In this document: one piece after another, positions 44,101 to 54,381 of the stretch
Layout of the letters: the number at the start of each line of letters is the position of its first letter
Position numbering within the stretch: position 1 is the stretch's first letter
From: Cephalopachus bancanus
Taxonomy: Eukaryota; Chordata; Mammalia; Primates; Tarsiidae
Assembly (NCBI GenBank): GCA_027257055.1
Contig: JAPVLO010000963.1
Span: forward strand, 1-64,000
Reading direction: 5' to 3'
DNA: 64,000 nt
The notes under the pieces: generated by a model
What the model was told of the DNA's origin: nothing
Database searches by the model: none
The model's input: only the letters and a program-made list of their open reading frames with translations
Translations under genes and position numbers: made by a program

Positions 44101-44964
44101 CATCCCAGAGATTTTGGTAAGATGTTTCTTCATTTTCATTTGTTTCCAGGCATCTTTTGATCCCTGTTTTGATTTCGTCATTGACCCAGGAGTTGTTTAG
44201 CATCATGCTGTTTAGTGTCCATGTCTTTGTGGGTTTTGGGGGGACTTTGTTGGTGTCAATGTTTATTTTTATTCCACTGTGGTCCGAGAAGGTGTTTGGT
44301 AGAATTTCGGCCTTTTTAAATTTGCTTATACTTGATTTATGGCCAAGTATGTGGTCGATCTTAGAATATGTTCCATGTGGTGATGAGTAGAATGTGTATT
44401 CTGTGGTCTTTGGATGGAGTGTTCTGTAGGTATCAATTAAGTCCATTTGGTCCAAAGTCACATTGAGGTTCCGGATCTCCTTGCTGATTTTTTGTCCTGA
44501 TGATCTGTCTAGAGTTGTGAGTGGGGTATTGAAGTCCCCAGTTATGATAGTGTTAGAGTCAATATCTTTCTTTAGTTTTCCAAGAAGTTGCTTTATGAAA
44601 GTTGGTGCACCTATGTTGGGTGCGTATATGTTTAGAATAGATATTTCTTGTTGATGGATTGAGCCTTTTATCATTATGTAGTGGCCTTCTGTATCTTTTT
44701 TGATTTTTAATAGTTTGAAGGGTATTCTGAAATTAAGATGGCAACTCCTCCTTTCTTTTGTATTCCGTTCGCCTGGAAGTTTGTTTCCCATCCTCTTACT
44801 TTGAGTCTGTGGGTGTCCTTTCTAGTAAGGTGAGTCTCTTGAAGGCAATAGATTGTTGCCTGATGATATTTTATCCATTTTGCCAATCTATGTCTTTTCA
44901 GTGGTACATTTAGTCCGTTCACATTTAGGCTAATAATTGAAATGCAAGAGTTGATCCCTGTCAT
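41157..44964 (-). pseudogene. L1 ORF2 (endonuclease-reverse transcriptase), frameshifted
   Basis: The frame starts MTGINSCISI at 44964 and ends HMFSLI at 41157. The endonuclease keeps its signature residues: QETHL, GDFNTPL, SKIDHILG and SDHSG. A frameshift falls near 44730, within the endonuclease. Another lies in an A run near 43890 at the end of the first large block (43886-44791). The reverse transcriptase block (42712-43716) keeps KSPGPDGFP, the INIDAK-type fingers and YADDMMVYL. It shifts again near 42715 and at least once more before the C-terminal block (41157-42134). In the C-terminal CX3CX7HX4C motif the first Cys is Phe ([18 protein letters not shown]), a lesion in a residue needed for retrotransposition in human L1. 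Confidence 0.93.
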
Positions 44965-45036
44965 AAGGTTCTTACTGAGTTGTTCCTGTTTATTTGTTGT
45001 CTTTCTTTGGGTTTTGGAGTTGGTTCATGTGTGTTT

Positions 45037-46002
45037 TTAATCTTTTGCCTGTACTCTTGTGAGGAATGCTGTTGTTCTTTTTTCTTTTTCTTCTGTGTTC
45101 AGTACTTTCTTAAGTGTTTCTTGTAGAGGTGGTCTGGTGGCGACGTAGGTTCTTAGGGATTGGATGTCTGGAAAAGATTTCAATTCTCCCTCACTAATGA
45201 AGCTTAGTTTGGTTGGGTAGGTTATTCTTGGTTGAAATTGTTTCTCTTTTAGAACTTTGAAGATAGGGCTCCAGGCTCTCCTGGCCTGAAGGGTTTCTGT
45301 GGATAAATCTGCCGCTATTCTAATTGGTTTTCCCTGGTAGGTAGTCTGGCCTTTTTCTCTTGCTGCCTTTAGGATTTTTCCTTTCATAGCTACTTTGTTT
45401 AGGCGAATTATTATGTGTCTGGGAGTTGGTCTTCTCGTTTGTTGTCTTACAGGGGTTCTCTGAATCTCTTGTGTTTGAATTTTTTCATCCTTAATGAGAT
45501 GAGGGAAGTTTTCTTGAATTATTTCATGAAATGTTTGTTCCAGTGTGGCTTCTGTTTCTCTTTCTGCCTCAGGAAGCCCAGTTATTCTTAGGTTTGGTCT
45601 TTTGAAGTGATCATTCATCTCTTGCAGGTTTTGTTCTGTCTTTTAGAGCTTTTTTCCTATGCTTTTGACAGTTTGGGTTAGTTCTGTGTTTTGGTCTTCG
45701 AGCTCTGAGATTCTTTCTTCTGCTTGGCTGATTCTGCTTTCCATGCTTATTAGTCTGTTGTTCATTTCCATCACAGTATTCTTTACTGCTGTCATTTCTG
45801 ACATCAGCTTCTTCCTATTTTCCTCTTGTCTCTCCTCAATTTTTTAAATTCTCTCCATTAATGCCTTGATGTCTGGGTTTGTTGCATGTAGCCAGTCATT
45901 CTGGGGACTCTTCATTGTCTGTGTTCCAGAATCTGTTTTCTCGTTGTCTGATCTCCCAGGGGTCTGTGTAAGACTTGTATTCTTCTTTTGGTTTTTCTTC
46001 AT
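45037..46002 (-). pseudogene. L1 ORF1 (RNA-binding protein), two nonsense codons
   Basis: One uninterrupted frame of 322 codons, including the stop, starts MKKNQKKNTS and ends TRVQAKD. ORF1p is the trimeric RNA chaperone of the L1 particle. The N-terminal third is followed by a heptad-rich coiled coil (for example SRISQAEERISELEDQN), then the RRM (NLRITGLPEAE) and a C-terminal domain. Two in-frame TAA codons break it: one after residues ALMERI at the start of the coiled coil, the other after SIGKKL shortly before the RRM. There is no frameshift over 966 bases, so the reading frame decayed only by substitution. Confidence 0.93.
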
Positions 46003-46922
46003 TTGTGCGGTTTTTCCCCCTCCCTACTTTTTCCTTTCCTCCACGTCACCGTCTTCTTTAATTCTGTTATTCAGGGGTCAAGGGATTGGTTTTACTTCTG
46101 TTTGTTCAATCTCCCATTCTTTATGTATGTCCTCTTTGTTCAATTCTGATGTTGCACTGTAGGTTGGAGGTGGTCCTTTTTGCAGTTTTGAGATGTACTT
46201 AAGGGGAGAGCTGTATTCAAAATCTGTCTGCAGGTCCTGGTATTTGCTGACAGGCGTGTGGATAATGTGGAACCCACTTCCCACTGCCCTGGAATCTGTC
46301 CGTGCAGTGGGGCTGTAGGTTTACTCCCTGAAATAAAATGTGGTTAGCAGAGGGGAGAGAATGGAGCAGATAGTGGGTTGAAGAGGGGAGTGGAGAGATA
46401 GAGGAGTAAAGGGGGAAACAAACGAGTGTGCCGACAAATAGAGAGAGAGGCCTTGAATCGCCAGCAGGTGGTGCTATCTCATCTGCTTGCCCCAGAGGGG
46501 GTGGGGCCGGACAGGAACAAGATGGCTGCCTGCCTCCGAGCAGGCAACAGGAGCCCCAAGCCGGGTGGGCAGGACAGTCTCGGAGCAGGAGAGGTGGCAG
46601 CGATCCCAGCAGATCTTCCTTGAAGCGGTTTGGTGTGGATCTCCTCCGGCTGGGTTGTGATGAGCTACCCGTCCCAGAGGCCGCGGGGGCGGCAGCGGGA
46701 GCGACGGCAGGGGAGGGGCTGCGGCAGCGGCGGGACAGTGCAATGCAGTAAAAAGGTCCAGTCGTTGCGATGTTCCAGCAGTGGCGATGGCTGAGCTCTG
46801 TCTGAAGAGCATGCTGCAATGCTGGGGTCCCCAGCCCCCCGGGGCGAGTGTCAGAGACCCACTGCAGATCTCCCTTGCAGAGGGCTTCAGACGCCGGGTT
46901 GCCTGGTCGCCATCTTAAAACC
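46003..46922 (-). promoter_or_regulatory. L1 5'UTR with internal promoter
   Basis: This is the upstream region of the full-length L1, markedly G+C- and CpG-rich at 46420-46900, unlike all surrounding DNA. Ten bases from the 5' end, the element strand reads AAGATGGCGAC (complement of 46906-46916). That is the core of a YY1 site, which in human L1 fixes the transcription start. Two long ORFs cross it: a 200-codon sense ORF (46217-46819) and a 107-codon antisense ORF (46428-46751). Both are probably by-products of low A+T content. The start ATG of ORF1 follows at 46002. Confidence 0.8.
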
Positions 46923-46947
46923 AGCTACGGTTTATAATTGGAGAAGA

Positions 46948-47022
46948 ATTTTTTTTTTTAGTTGGAGTTTCACACTGTCGCTCAGGCTGGAGGGCAGTAT
47001 CACACTCTCTTCTGGGGTTTAG
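46948..47022 (-). mobile_element. SINE right-arm fragment
   Basis: T-run then AGTTGGAGTTTCACACTG. Ends after 75 bases, immediately beyond the L1 target duplication. Confidence 0.8.
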
Positions 47023-47177
47023 AAATTATGGATTTTTCTTTCATTTTTTTCATTACACTTTACATTTTATGATGCTTCCAGAATGTGCATTTGTTAACTT
47101 TATAACCATAAATAACAATATTTTTTCTAATTAAAGTATTTAATTAGAAATACGACTGAATAAAATCACAAAATGGC

Positions 47178-47465
47178 TTTTTTTTTTTTTCAGTTGGAGT
47201 CTCACTCTCACCCAGACCGGAGTGCAGTGGCCACTTCCAGCCACCGCAGCCTCAACCTGGTAGACTCCAGCAATTCTTCCGCCTCAGCCTTCCAAGTAAC
47301 TGGAACTACAGGCACACGCTACCACGCCCGGCTGACTTTTGATTTATTTTAGAGATGAGGTCTTGCCAAGTTGCCCAGGCGGGTCTTGAACCCCAGGCTC
47401 AGGCAATCCAGTCACCTCAGCCTCCCAAAGGCGTGGGATTACAGGCTGAGCCACCGAGCCCGGCT
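47178..47465 (-). mobile_element. Alu-like SINE
   Basis: AAAATGRCTTTT on both sides. Confidence 0.93.
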
Positions 47466-47749
47466 ATAAAATGACTTTTTAATCATGAAATGCAAAGTTC
47501 ATTAAAACATGACATGAAGTAGCAGTTTTAAGAAGCCTAAGCATGGCAACTTTGATTATAAAATATAAAATAAACATAATCAATGATGTTGCCAAATGTC
47601 AGATGAATTTGGTTGCTGATATGGGGCCAAGAAGTCTTTTTACTTGGGCTATATATAAAATGAATAAAAAGAGTCTAAAGATCTTAAAAAATCAAGTGAT
47701 AATGCAGATAACGTGTCTGTGAGTGAGCCAAAAGATGATATTTATAAGT
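47466..47749. other. Unassigned
   Basis: A/T-rich, nothing recognised. Confidence 0.5.
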
Positions 47750-47838
47750 TTCTCTCTTTTTTTCTCTCCCCTGTCCCTCCCTCCTTCCCTTCCTCCTCCT
47801 TTCTCCTTCCCTCCATTCCTTCTCTTTTCTTTCCTTCT
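47750..47838 (+). repeat. Pyrimidine-rich low-complexity tract
   Basis: An 80-base stretch is almost pure C/T (CTCCC, CTTCC, TTTCC units) and leads into a minus-strand SINE at 47836. Confidence 0.85.
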
Positions 47839-48116
47839 TTCCTTTGTCGGAGTCTCACTCTGTCCCCCAGGCTGGATTGCCGTGGCATGATCACAGCTAC
47901 CGCAGCCTCCAACTGCTGAGCTCAGGTGGTCCCTGAGCCTCAGCCTTCCAAGTAACTGGAACCACAGGCATGTACAATGCCTATCTAATTTTTTGACTTA
48001 TTTTAGAGACGAGGTCTCACCAAGTTTCCCAGGTTGGCCTCCAAACCCTGGGCTCAGGCAGTCCTTTCGCCTTGGCTTCCCAAAGTGCTGGGGTTACAGG
48101 CATGAGCCACTGCCAT
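47836..48116 (-). mobile_element. Alu-like SINE
   Basis: Full dimer behind a pyrimidine tract. Confidence 0.9.
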
Positions 48117-48173
48117 AGGTTTCTTTGAGACTGGTTATTTCGTGCTTGTGATCATTTAAGAATTTCCCTAAAT

Positions 48174-48460
48174 TCTTTTTTTTGAGCTGGAGTCTCACTC
48201 TGTTGCCCAGGCTGGAGTGCAGTGGCACGCTCGTGGCCACCGCTGCCTCAATCTGGGCTCAGGTGGTCCTTCCACCTCAGCCTTCCAAGAAGCTGGAACT
48301 GCAAGCACTTGCCACCACACCTGGCTAATTTTTTGATTTATTGTAGAGATAAGGTCTCACCATTTTGCCCAGGCTGTCTCGAGCCTGTGGGCTCAGGCAA
48401 TCCTTTCACCTCTGCCTCCTAAAGTGCTGTGATTATAGGCATGAGTCACCGCACACGGCT
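48174..48460 (-). mobile_element. Alu-like SINE
   Basis: CTAAATTCT on both sides. Confidence 0.92.
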
Positions 48461-48474
48461 TCTCTAAATTCTTA

Positions 48475-48769
48475 TTTATTTTTATTTTTATTTTTTGAGT
48501 TGTAGTCTCACTCTGTCGCCCAGACTGGAGTGCAGTGGCCGCTCTCAGCCACCGCAGCCTCAACTGCTGGGCTCTGGCGATCCTTCCACCTCAGCCTTCC
48601 GAGTAGCCAGAATTACAGGCACGCGGTACCATGCCCGGCTGATTTTTTGGTTTATTGTAGAGATGAGGTCTCGCTGCCTAGGTGGGTATCGAACCCGCGG
48701 GCTCAGGCAATCCACTCACCTCAGCCTCCCAAAGGCGCGGGATTACAGGCTGAGCCACCGAGCCCGGAT
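48475..48769 (-). mobile_element. Alu-like SINE, young subfamily
   Basis: Target duplication TCTAAATTCTTA (48463-48474, 48770-48781). The same target stretch had already been used by the SINE at 48174. Confidence 0.93.
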
Positions 48770-48871
48770 TCTAAATTCTTAAATGAAGATCTACAAAAAT
48801 TTGATTGTGAACTCTCTGATAGTAACTAAAAATAGATTGTGTTGTAATTGAGATGACTTTCAAGATATATA

Positions 48872-49173
48872 GTTGGGTGTGGTGGCTCATGCCTGTAATC
48901 CCAGCACTTTGGACAGTGGAGGCAAGAGGATTGCCTGATCCCAGAATTTGAGACCAGCTTGGAAAACCTAAGGAGACCTCATCTCTACAGTAAATCAAAA
49001 AATTAGCCAGGTGTGGTGGTGCATACTTATAATTCCATCTACTTGGAAGGCTGAGGTGGAAGGATTACCTCAGCCCAGCAGTTGGGGGGGGGATAACTAT
49101 GAGCTTGCCACTGTATTCCAGACTGGACAACAGAGTGAAACTCCTACTCCAAAAAAAAAAAAAAAAAAAAAAG
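48872..49173 (+). mobile_element. Alu-like SINE 90 bases before a PDS5A exon
   Basis: Full dimer ending in A22, close to the acceptor of the exon at 49263. Confidence 0.92.
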
Positions 49174-49262
49174 AAATTCTCTATCTCACACACACATATA
49201 TGTTCTTCAGTGATTTTTAAATACCAGGAGTTGATTATATTGTTTTTTATGCATTTTTACAG

Positions 49263-49466
49263 ATGGTGGTGAAAACTTTTATGGATATGGATCAGGACTC
49301 TGAAGATGAAAAACAGCAGTATCTCCCACTAGCCTTGCATCTTGCATCTGAATTTTTCCTCAGGAACCCAAATAAAGATGTGCGTCTCCTTGTAGCATGT
49401 TGCTTGGCTGACATCTTTAGAATCTATGCCCCAGAAGCTCCATATACATCTCACGATAAACTTAAG
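49263..49466 (+). CDS. PDS5A: PDS5A coding exon, about residues 47-114
   Basis: This exon encodes 68 residues, starting [10 protein letters not shown] and ending [13 protein letters not shown]5A is a nuclear HEAT-repeat protein that binds the cohesin ring and works with WAPL, sororin and the acetyltransferases ESCO1/2 to control cohesin release and loop size. The paralogue is settled by [22 protein letters not shown]5B has a different segment here (recalled, not searched). The acceptor is a T-rich tract ending TTTTTACAG and the donor is AAG|GTAAAT. Both ends are phase 0. The initial methionine is internal to the protein, because the true start lies in an upstream exon outside the window. The exon codes part of the N-terminal HEAT array, the region that contacts WAPL. 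A SINE with a long A tail ends 90 bases upstream. Identification is very secure. Confidence 0.97.
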
Positions 49467-49962
49467 GTAAATATAGTCTTTACAAAATCACTTTAGTTTA
49501 TGTTGTAGTTCTTTTCATTCACCACTGATCAGAAAGTGTACTTTTTGTTGTAGTTTATCCTTATGAACATAGGTTTTATATTATTCTTACCATCTTATGA
49601 TCATAAGTTTCAAAATCAGTCATTCACTTAATATTTAAGTATATGCACCAATGACTGGTATTTTTTTGAGGCATAGGAAGGTGAGTAGTCCTTGTCTGCT
49701 TGTCTATCTGCTATAGCAAGGATAATTTCAAAGTTGTCCCGTCCTTGTCTGCTCATATCTAACTTTCTGGCTAATCCATCACAATAAATAGCGAATTGAT
49801 GATATATTTTAGAGCATGATATACCAGAATTTATACATTCAAATGAATGACTATTTTTCCTTACAAGCAGTTAATCATGGAAAACTATACTCTCATCTTG
49901 GTGATTCTGCCTTTCTTCAAATGTTTGAGGAACTCTTATTTTAAATTAATCTCTAGAGCTGG

Positions 49963-50246
49963 TTTAATTTTTTTTGTAGAGACAAGATCTTGCCATGTTG
50001 CCCAGGCTGGTCTTGAACTCCTGAGCTCAAGCAATATTCCCATCTCAGCTTCTTCAAGTACTGGGATTATAGGCATGTACCACCATGTCTGTCCTCAATT
50101 TTCATTTTTATTTTTTTGTTTCTATTTCTTTTTTTTTTTGTAGAGAAAGGTTCCCACTATGTTGCTCAGACTAGCCTCAAGTGATCCTCCTTTCTCAGCC
50201 TCTCAAAGTGCTGGGATTACAGGTGTGAACCACTGTGCCTAGCTCA
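49963..50246 (-). mobile_element. Two old SINE monomers
   Basis: 49963-50094 and 50131-50246 are left-arm-type units, each with its own T run. Confidence 0.78.
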
Positions 50247-50257
50247 TAAAAAAAAAT

Positions 50258-50550
50258 TTTTTTTTTTTTAAATAAAGATGTGAGCCAGGCGTGGTAGCGC
50301 GCACCTGTAGTTCCAGCTACTTGAAAGGCTGAGGCGAAGGATCGCCAGAGCAGCAGGTTGAGGCTGCGGTGGCCGGTAGTGGCCACTGCGCTCCAGTCTG
50401 GGCACAGAGTGAGACTCCAACTCAAAAATAAATAAATATGTGATTTTGCTATATTGGGTAGGTGAGTCCTGAGTTTTTGTGCTCAAGTGATTCTCCTACC
50501 TCAGCCTCCCAGGGTGTTGCAATTACAGACGTGAGTAACTACACCCTGCC
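50258..50550 (-). mobile_element. Old SINE monomer split by a plus-strand right arm
   Basis: The plus-strand right-arm copy (50283-50435) is flanked by AATAAA(G/T)ATGTGA and interrupts a monomer that resumes at 50440. Confidence 0.8.
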
Positions 50551-51182
50551 TGATGTCATATTTTGAATAATTTTATTCTTGCCAAAGTGTTATCCTGTGG
50601 ACTGCTTTCCTTAAAATATTTCTGACATGTTGATACTATTTTGACATAAAACTTCTAAAGAAAGCTTATTAAGAAATGGTGCTCTAGTGTCATGAAATGT
50701 AAAATGCTTGGATTGGATTGTTATCTTTATTTCACATAACCTTGTAGTCAATTCAAAATGTCAGTTTCAAAACTTTGCTGAAAATTATTATTTAGGAGAT
50801 GTAATGGAACAACTCATATCTACCTTCTTAAAATGAAGGTAACTGTTTGTCAAGATGCAAGGTGAAGATAATGAAGTGGACATGCCTCAGTAGGAAAAAC
50901 GGCAGTAAGAAGTAGAACTTATGTCCTCTTATGAGGAGAAAACCTGGAGAGTCCTGGAAGTAACAGTGTTTATTTCTACTTCTAGAGAATATTATTTTAT
51001 ATGATTTGATCTTTTCAAGTCATTTTGAAAATGGACTAATCCAGTCCCAAGGCATTCAGCTAAAGGAGAACTTTCTTTTAGTGTAGTCTTTAACAGATAA
51101 TATATTTACAGACTGTTAGTGGGTTGTAAAAGAAAGGTATTTGTGTATAAATTAATTTTTTTCTTTTCTTTTTTTTAAACAG

Positions 51183-51269
51183 GACATATTTTTGTTTATT
51201 ACCAGACAGTTAAAAGGTTTGGAGGATACAAAGAGTCCACAGTTTAATAGATACTTTTATTTATTGGAG
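51183..51269 (+). CDS. PDS5A: PDS5A coding exon, about residues 115-143
   Basis: This exon gives 29 codons, [10 protein letters not shown] to NRYFYLLE, and continues the HEAT array in phase 0 at both ends. The acceptor follows a strong pyrimidine tract (TTTTTTTAAACAG) and the donor is GAG|GTAAAA. The preceding intron is 1716 bases and the next only 433. This peptide is almost the same in PDS5A and PDS5B, so its assignment rests on the neighbouring exons. Confidence 0.96.
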
Positions 51270-51702
51270 GTAAAAAAAATTTTTATTTAATAAATATTAC
51301 AGTATTTTGTATGGCAGCAAATTCTTTGTAGTAGCTTTGTAATGTAACATGAATTACATGAATAAAGTATATTCTACTGTAAAAACTGTAGGTTATTTGA
51401 AACTATAGCTTTATCTTTAGCTTTGTTTTTTTTTTAATTTAAAAATAGATTAAAGCTCACTACTCCTTAAACTTTGTATGTGTATATATTTGTCAACTCC
51501 AAAATATTCAGTATTTCTTAATTTGAGAAAGATAATGCTCTGAGGTATATGACTAACTGGAACACTGGTAATTTTATATGTTTGACCTTTATAGACTTTA
51601 ATGTAGATTTATAGTTCTAAAAATTCAGTTTTACTAATGAGATAGCTTTTGTCTAACTATTCTTTATGTGTATGATTAAATAATTATTTTTATTTATTTA
51701 AG

Positions 51703-51800
51703 AATTTAGCTTGGGTTAAATCATATAACATCTGCTTTGAATTGGAAGATTGCAATGAAATTTTTATTCAGCTTTTTAGAACTCTCTTCTCAGTGATCAA
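51703..51800 (+). CDS. PDS5A: PDS5A coding exon, about residues 144-176
   Basis: This exon is 98 bases long: 32 codons ([10 protein letters not shown] to RTLFSVI) plus two bases of an Asn codon completed by the next exon. It is the only phase-2 junction in the window. The acceptor is ATTTATTTAAG and the donor CAA|GTAAGT is near consensus. The segment [13 protein letters not shown] matches PDS5A and not PDS5B. The downstream intron (2454 bases) contains two SINE units and the remains of a monomer. Confidence 0.96.
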
Positions 51801-52287
51801 GTAAGTTTTTTTTTTAAGCACTTGTGTTTGTCTCTTTTTCTTGCTTTGTGAATTTAAGTGTCACATACTCTGTTATAGTTATAAGCAATTGTTTTCCTTA
51901 GAAGACTTAGTTTGAAGAGGAAAGTAAACACAAATTCTGTTGTCTAAAATCTGCCTTTGTCCTCATACTACCACTTTAAATTATAGTATCAATTTATTAG
52001 TAGATTTTTCTGCCCCAGTCTGTGCTGAGGACTATGGAATAGTAGAGGGGTACAAAGAAGCATAGCCCTTTTTTCTAGAAACTTATTATTCAATAGAGGC
52101 ACCAATGTGCAATTGTAAAGCAAATGGCATGAGATTTTATACAATAAAGCACTAATTATAAGGTGTAAATTTTGAGTATGGTATGTACCATTAGTGATAA
52201 GAGGCATGATAGCTCAGTTCATAAGTGCATTGACTTTGATATTCTCTTATTTTGGACGTAAAAAATGTTGTCTTAATCAAGGTCATT

Positions 52288-52579
52288 TATTTATTTATTT
52301 TTGAGTTGGAGTCTCACTCTGTCGCCCAGATTGGAGTGCAGTGGCCACTCCCGGCCACTGCAGCCTCAACCTGCTGGGCTCCGGCAATCCTTCCGCCTCA
52401 GCCTTCCAAGTAGCTGGAACTACAGGCGCGCGCTACCACGCCCGACTAATTTTTGATTGATTGTAGAGATAAGGTCTCACCAAGTTGCCCAGGCGGGTCT
52501 CGAGCCCGCGGGCTCAGGCTATCCACTCACCTCGGCCTCCCAAAGTGCTGGAATTACAGGCTGAACCATCAAGCCCGGC
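52288..52579 (-). mobile_element. Alu-like SINE in PDS5A intron
   Basis: Full dimer with (ATTT)n tail, low divergence. Confidence 0.94.
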
Positions 52580-52589
52580 TTATTTATTT

Positions 52590-52714
52590 TATTAATTTAA
52601 TTTTTGTGTAGATAATGTCTTACTGTGTTGCCCAGGCTGGTCTTGAACTCCTGGCCTCAAGCAGTCCTCCTTGCTAAGTATTGGGGTTACAGGCATGAGC
52701 CACAGTGCCTGGCT
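52590..52714 (-). mobile_element. Old SINE monomer
   Basis: TTGTGTAGATAATGTCTTAC to GAGCCACAGTGCCTGGC. Confidence 0.8.
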
Positions 52715-53241
52715 TCAACTCTTTCATTAGAGAATATAGAAATTAATTCCGAGAGAGGGAGTGTGGTGGTTTTCCCAAGGACAAATTGCTGAACAGAAGA
52801 AACCCAAATTCTAATGTCAGTCCAGTTTTTTTTAGTTTGCTTTTTGTTTAGTAAGTCAAGCATTGCTGTGATATGTGATTTAGAGTATTGCATCATATGC
52901 AAGCAATGTATCTCAAAGACATTGTCTAGAGAAAAGTTAAACTTTTTATATATTTACTAGCCATGTGTGGCTAATGGGTTGCATAGTGGACAGCACATTT
53001 CTAGAATTGTCTGTAGATTTTTATGAATACTGTATCATGTTTTACTGTTCCTTAGGTGGAATGGTACAGGGATTACACATTAACCTGGAACAAATAGGAA
53101 AGGATCAGATCTGTTGGAAGGTCTGCCCTTGGTCTAGGGATAGAAGCTTATAGAAGACCCCTTGAGAAAAAACTGCCTGTGGCATTTGACTAGCAGTGGG
53201 CCCTTTAAAAGCAAATGACAGACTATATAAACCTCACTTTT

Positions 53242-53517
53242 TGGTTTTTTTTGAGTTGGAGTCTCACTCTGTCACCCAGGCTGGACAGGCACTGCAGCCT
53301 CAACCTGCTGGACTTAGGTGATCCCTCCGCTTCAGTCTTCCAAGTAGCTGAAATTACAGGCATGCTCCACCACACCCAGCTAATTTTTTGATTTATTGTA
53401 GAGGTGCGATCTTCCCAAGTTGCCCAAGCTGGTCTCGAACCTGTGGGCTCAGGCAATCCTCTCAACCTTGGCCTCCCAAAGTACTGGGATTATAGACATG
53501 AGCCATCACTCCTGGCC
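53242..53517 (-). mobile_element. Alu-like SINE in PDS5A intron
   Basis: Perfect 14-bp duplication TAAACCTCACTTTT (53228-53241, 53518-53531). Small right-arm deletion. Confidence 0.95.
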
Positions 53518-54254
53518 TAAACCTCACTTTTATGCTAGTTAGCTTTTGTTGTATCACAAATCAATCTAAAACTTGATAATTTAAGACAACCACCATCATG
53601 ATTCTGCTTGGCAGTTGTTTTTATCTGGAGTAGATTTGTCTGTGTATTTGTAGTACGTTGGTAGTTCTGGTAAGCATCTTAGACCAAACTTTTGATTTTC
53701 AGTATTAGTGAATTAAAACTTCTTATGGCAAAGATACAGCAAGAATTACTGCTTTTGGCTTAGGCTTTTGGGGGGGGGTATGTTTACATCTTGTTTTGAA
53801 TAATTTATTAAATTCTGTGAGTGAAAAAAGGTTGCACGAACTCTCTACTCTCATTATCTTACAGTTTTTTTGGGTTCCATTACTTTAAATTTTATTGTCT
53901 GTTAAAATGTAGAGCACGTAAGCAAAAAGTGTTCTTTTCTTTGAAGTTAACATTTTTTTAAGTCTGAATTTTGTTCATTCTTGGAATCCTAGCTGTATAG
54001 AGGATTCATTTTTCTTTCTTTTTCTTTTTTAATGTAATGGAAGAAAATGTACTTCATTAGAAATTTGGTCTTTTAAAAAAAATACAGCAATAACTCCTAA
54101 CTCATAATAGTCACCAGAGGGAGACAGTGAATACAGCAGCCAACATTTCTTTGTCATTACTGGCACTGTTCTCTCAGGTGAAAATCCTTTTGTAGCTTGG
54201 ATTGTTGTTTTAAACTGGGAAGCCTGAATTTTCTTTCTTCTTCTTTTTTTTTAG

Positions 54255-54381
54255 CAATAGCCACAATAAGAAGGTACAAATGCATATGTTAGATTTGATG
54301 AGTTCTATCATCATGGAAGGTGATGGAGTTACTCAAGAACTGTTGGACTCCATTCTTATTAACCTCATCCCTGCACATAAG
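54255..54381 (+). CDS. PDS5A: PDS5A coding exon, about residues 176-218
   Basis: This exon is 127 bases: one base completing Asn, then 42 codons ([10 protein letters not shown] to LINLIPAHK), ending in phase 0. The acceptor has a long uninterrupted pyrimidine tract, TTCTTCTTTTTTTTTAG, and the donor is AAG|GTCTGT. The [19 protein letters not shown] segment separates PDS5A from PDS5B. The encoded helices are part of the N-terminal HEAT repeats. Confidence 0.96.

Larger units (their letters stand above)
40940..46922 (-). mobile_element. Full-length LINE-1, 5' end at 46922
   Basis: This 5.98-kb L1 is inserted on the minus strand and flanked by a 13-bp target duplication: AGCTATGGTTTAT at 40927-40939 and AGCTACGGTTTAT at 46923-46935. 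The single difference is a CpG-type C/T change. In sense order it has a CpG-rich 5'UTR (about 920 bases), ORF1, a 72-base spacer, ORF2, and a 3'UTR with AATAAA (complement of 40968-40973) before a short A-rich tail. The implied endonuclease site on the nicked strand, TTAT/AAACC, is a mild variant of TTTT/AA. Two nonsense codons in ORF1 and several frameshifts in ORF2 make it dead. The remarkable completeness and short list of lesions suggest a strepsirrhine-lineage insertion. Confidence 0.95.
49467..51182 (+). other. PDS5A: PDS5A intron (1716 bases)
   Basis: The first 500 bases hold no repeat I can name. Bases 49963-50550 hold SINE monomers, listed separately. Bases 50551-51182 are A/T-rich single-copy-looking sequence with no recognisable element or ORF of interest. 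Confidence 0.8.
51801..54254 (+). other. PDS5A: PDS5A intron (2454 bases)
   Basis: Unassigned sequence at 51801-52287, 52716-53241 and 53518-54254 shows no recognisable repeat apart from short T-rich runs and a G9 run near 53769. SINEs occupy the rest. Confidence 0.75.

Noticed and set aside
46217..46819. 200-codon ORF on the minus strand
   Set aside because: It lies in the G+C-rich 5'UTR of the L1, has a Pro/Ala/Ser-rich low-complexity product and matches no protein I know. Treated as a chance frame and mentioned only as an L1 5'UTR observation.
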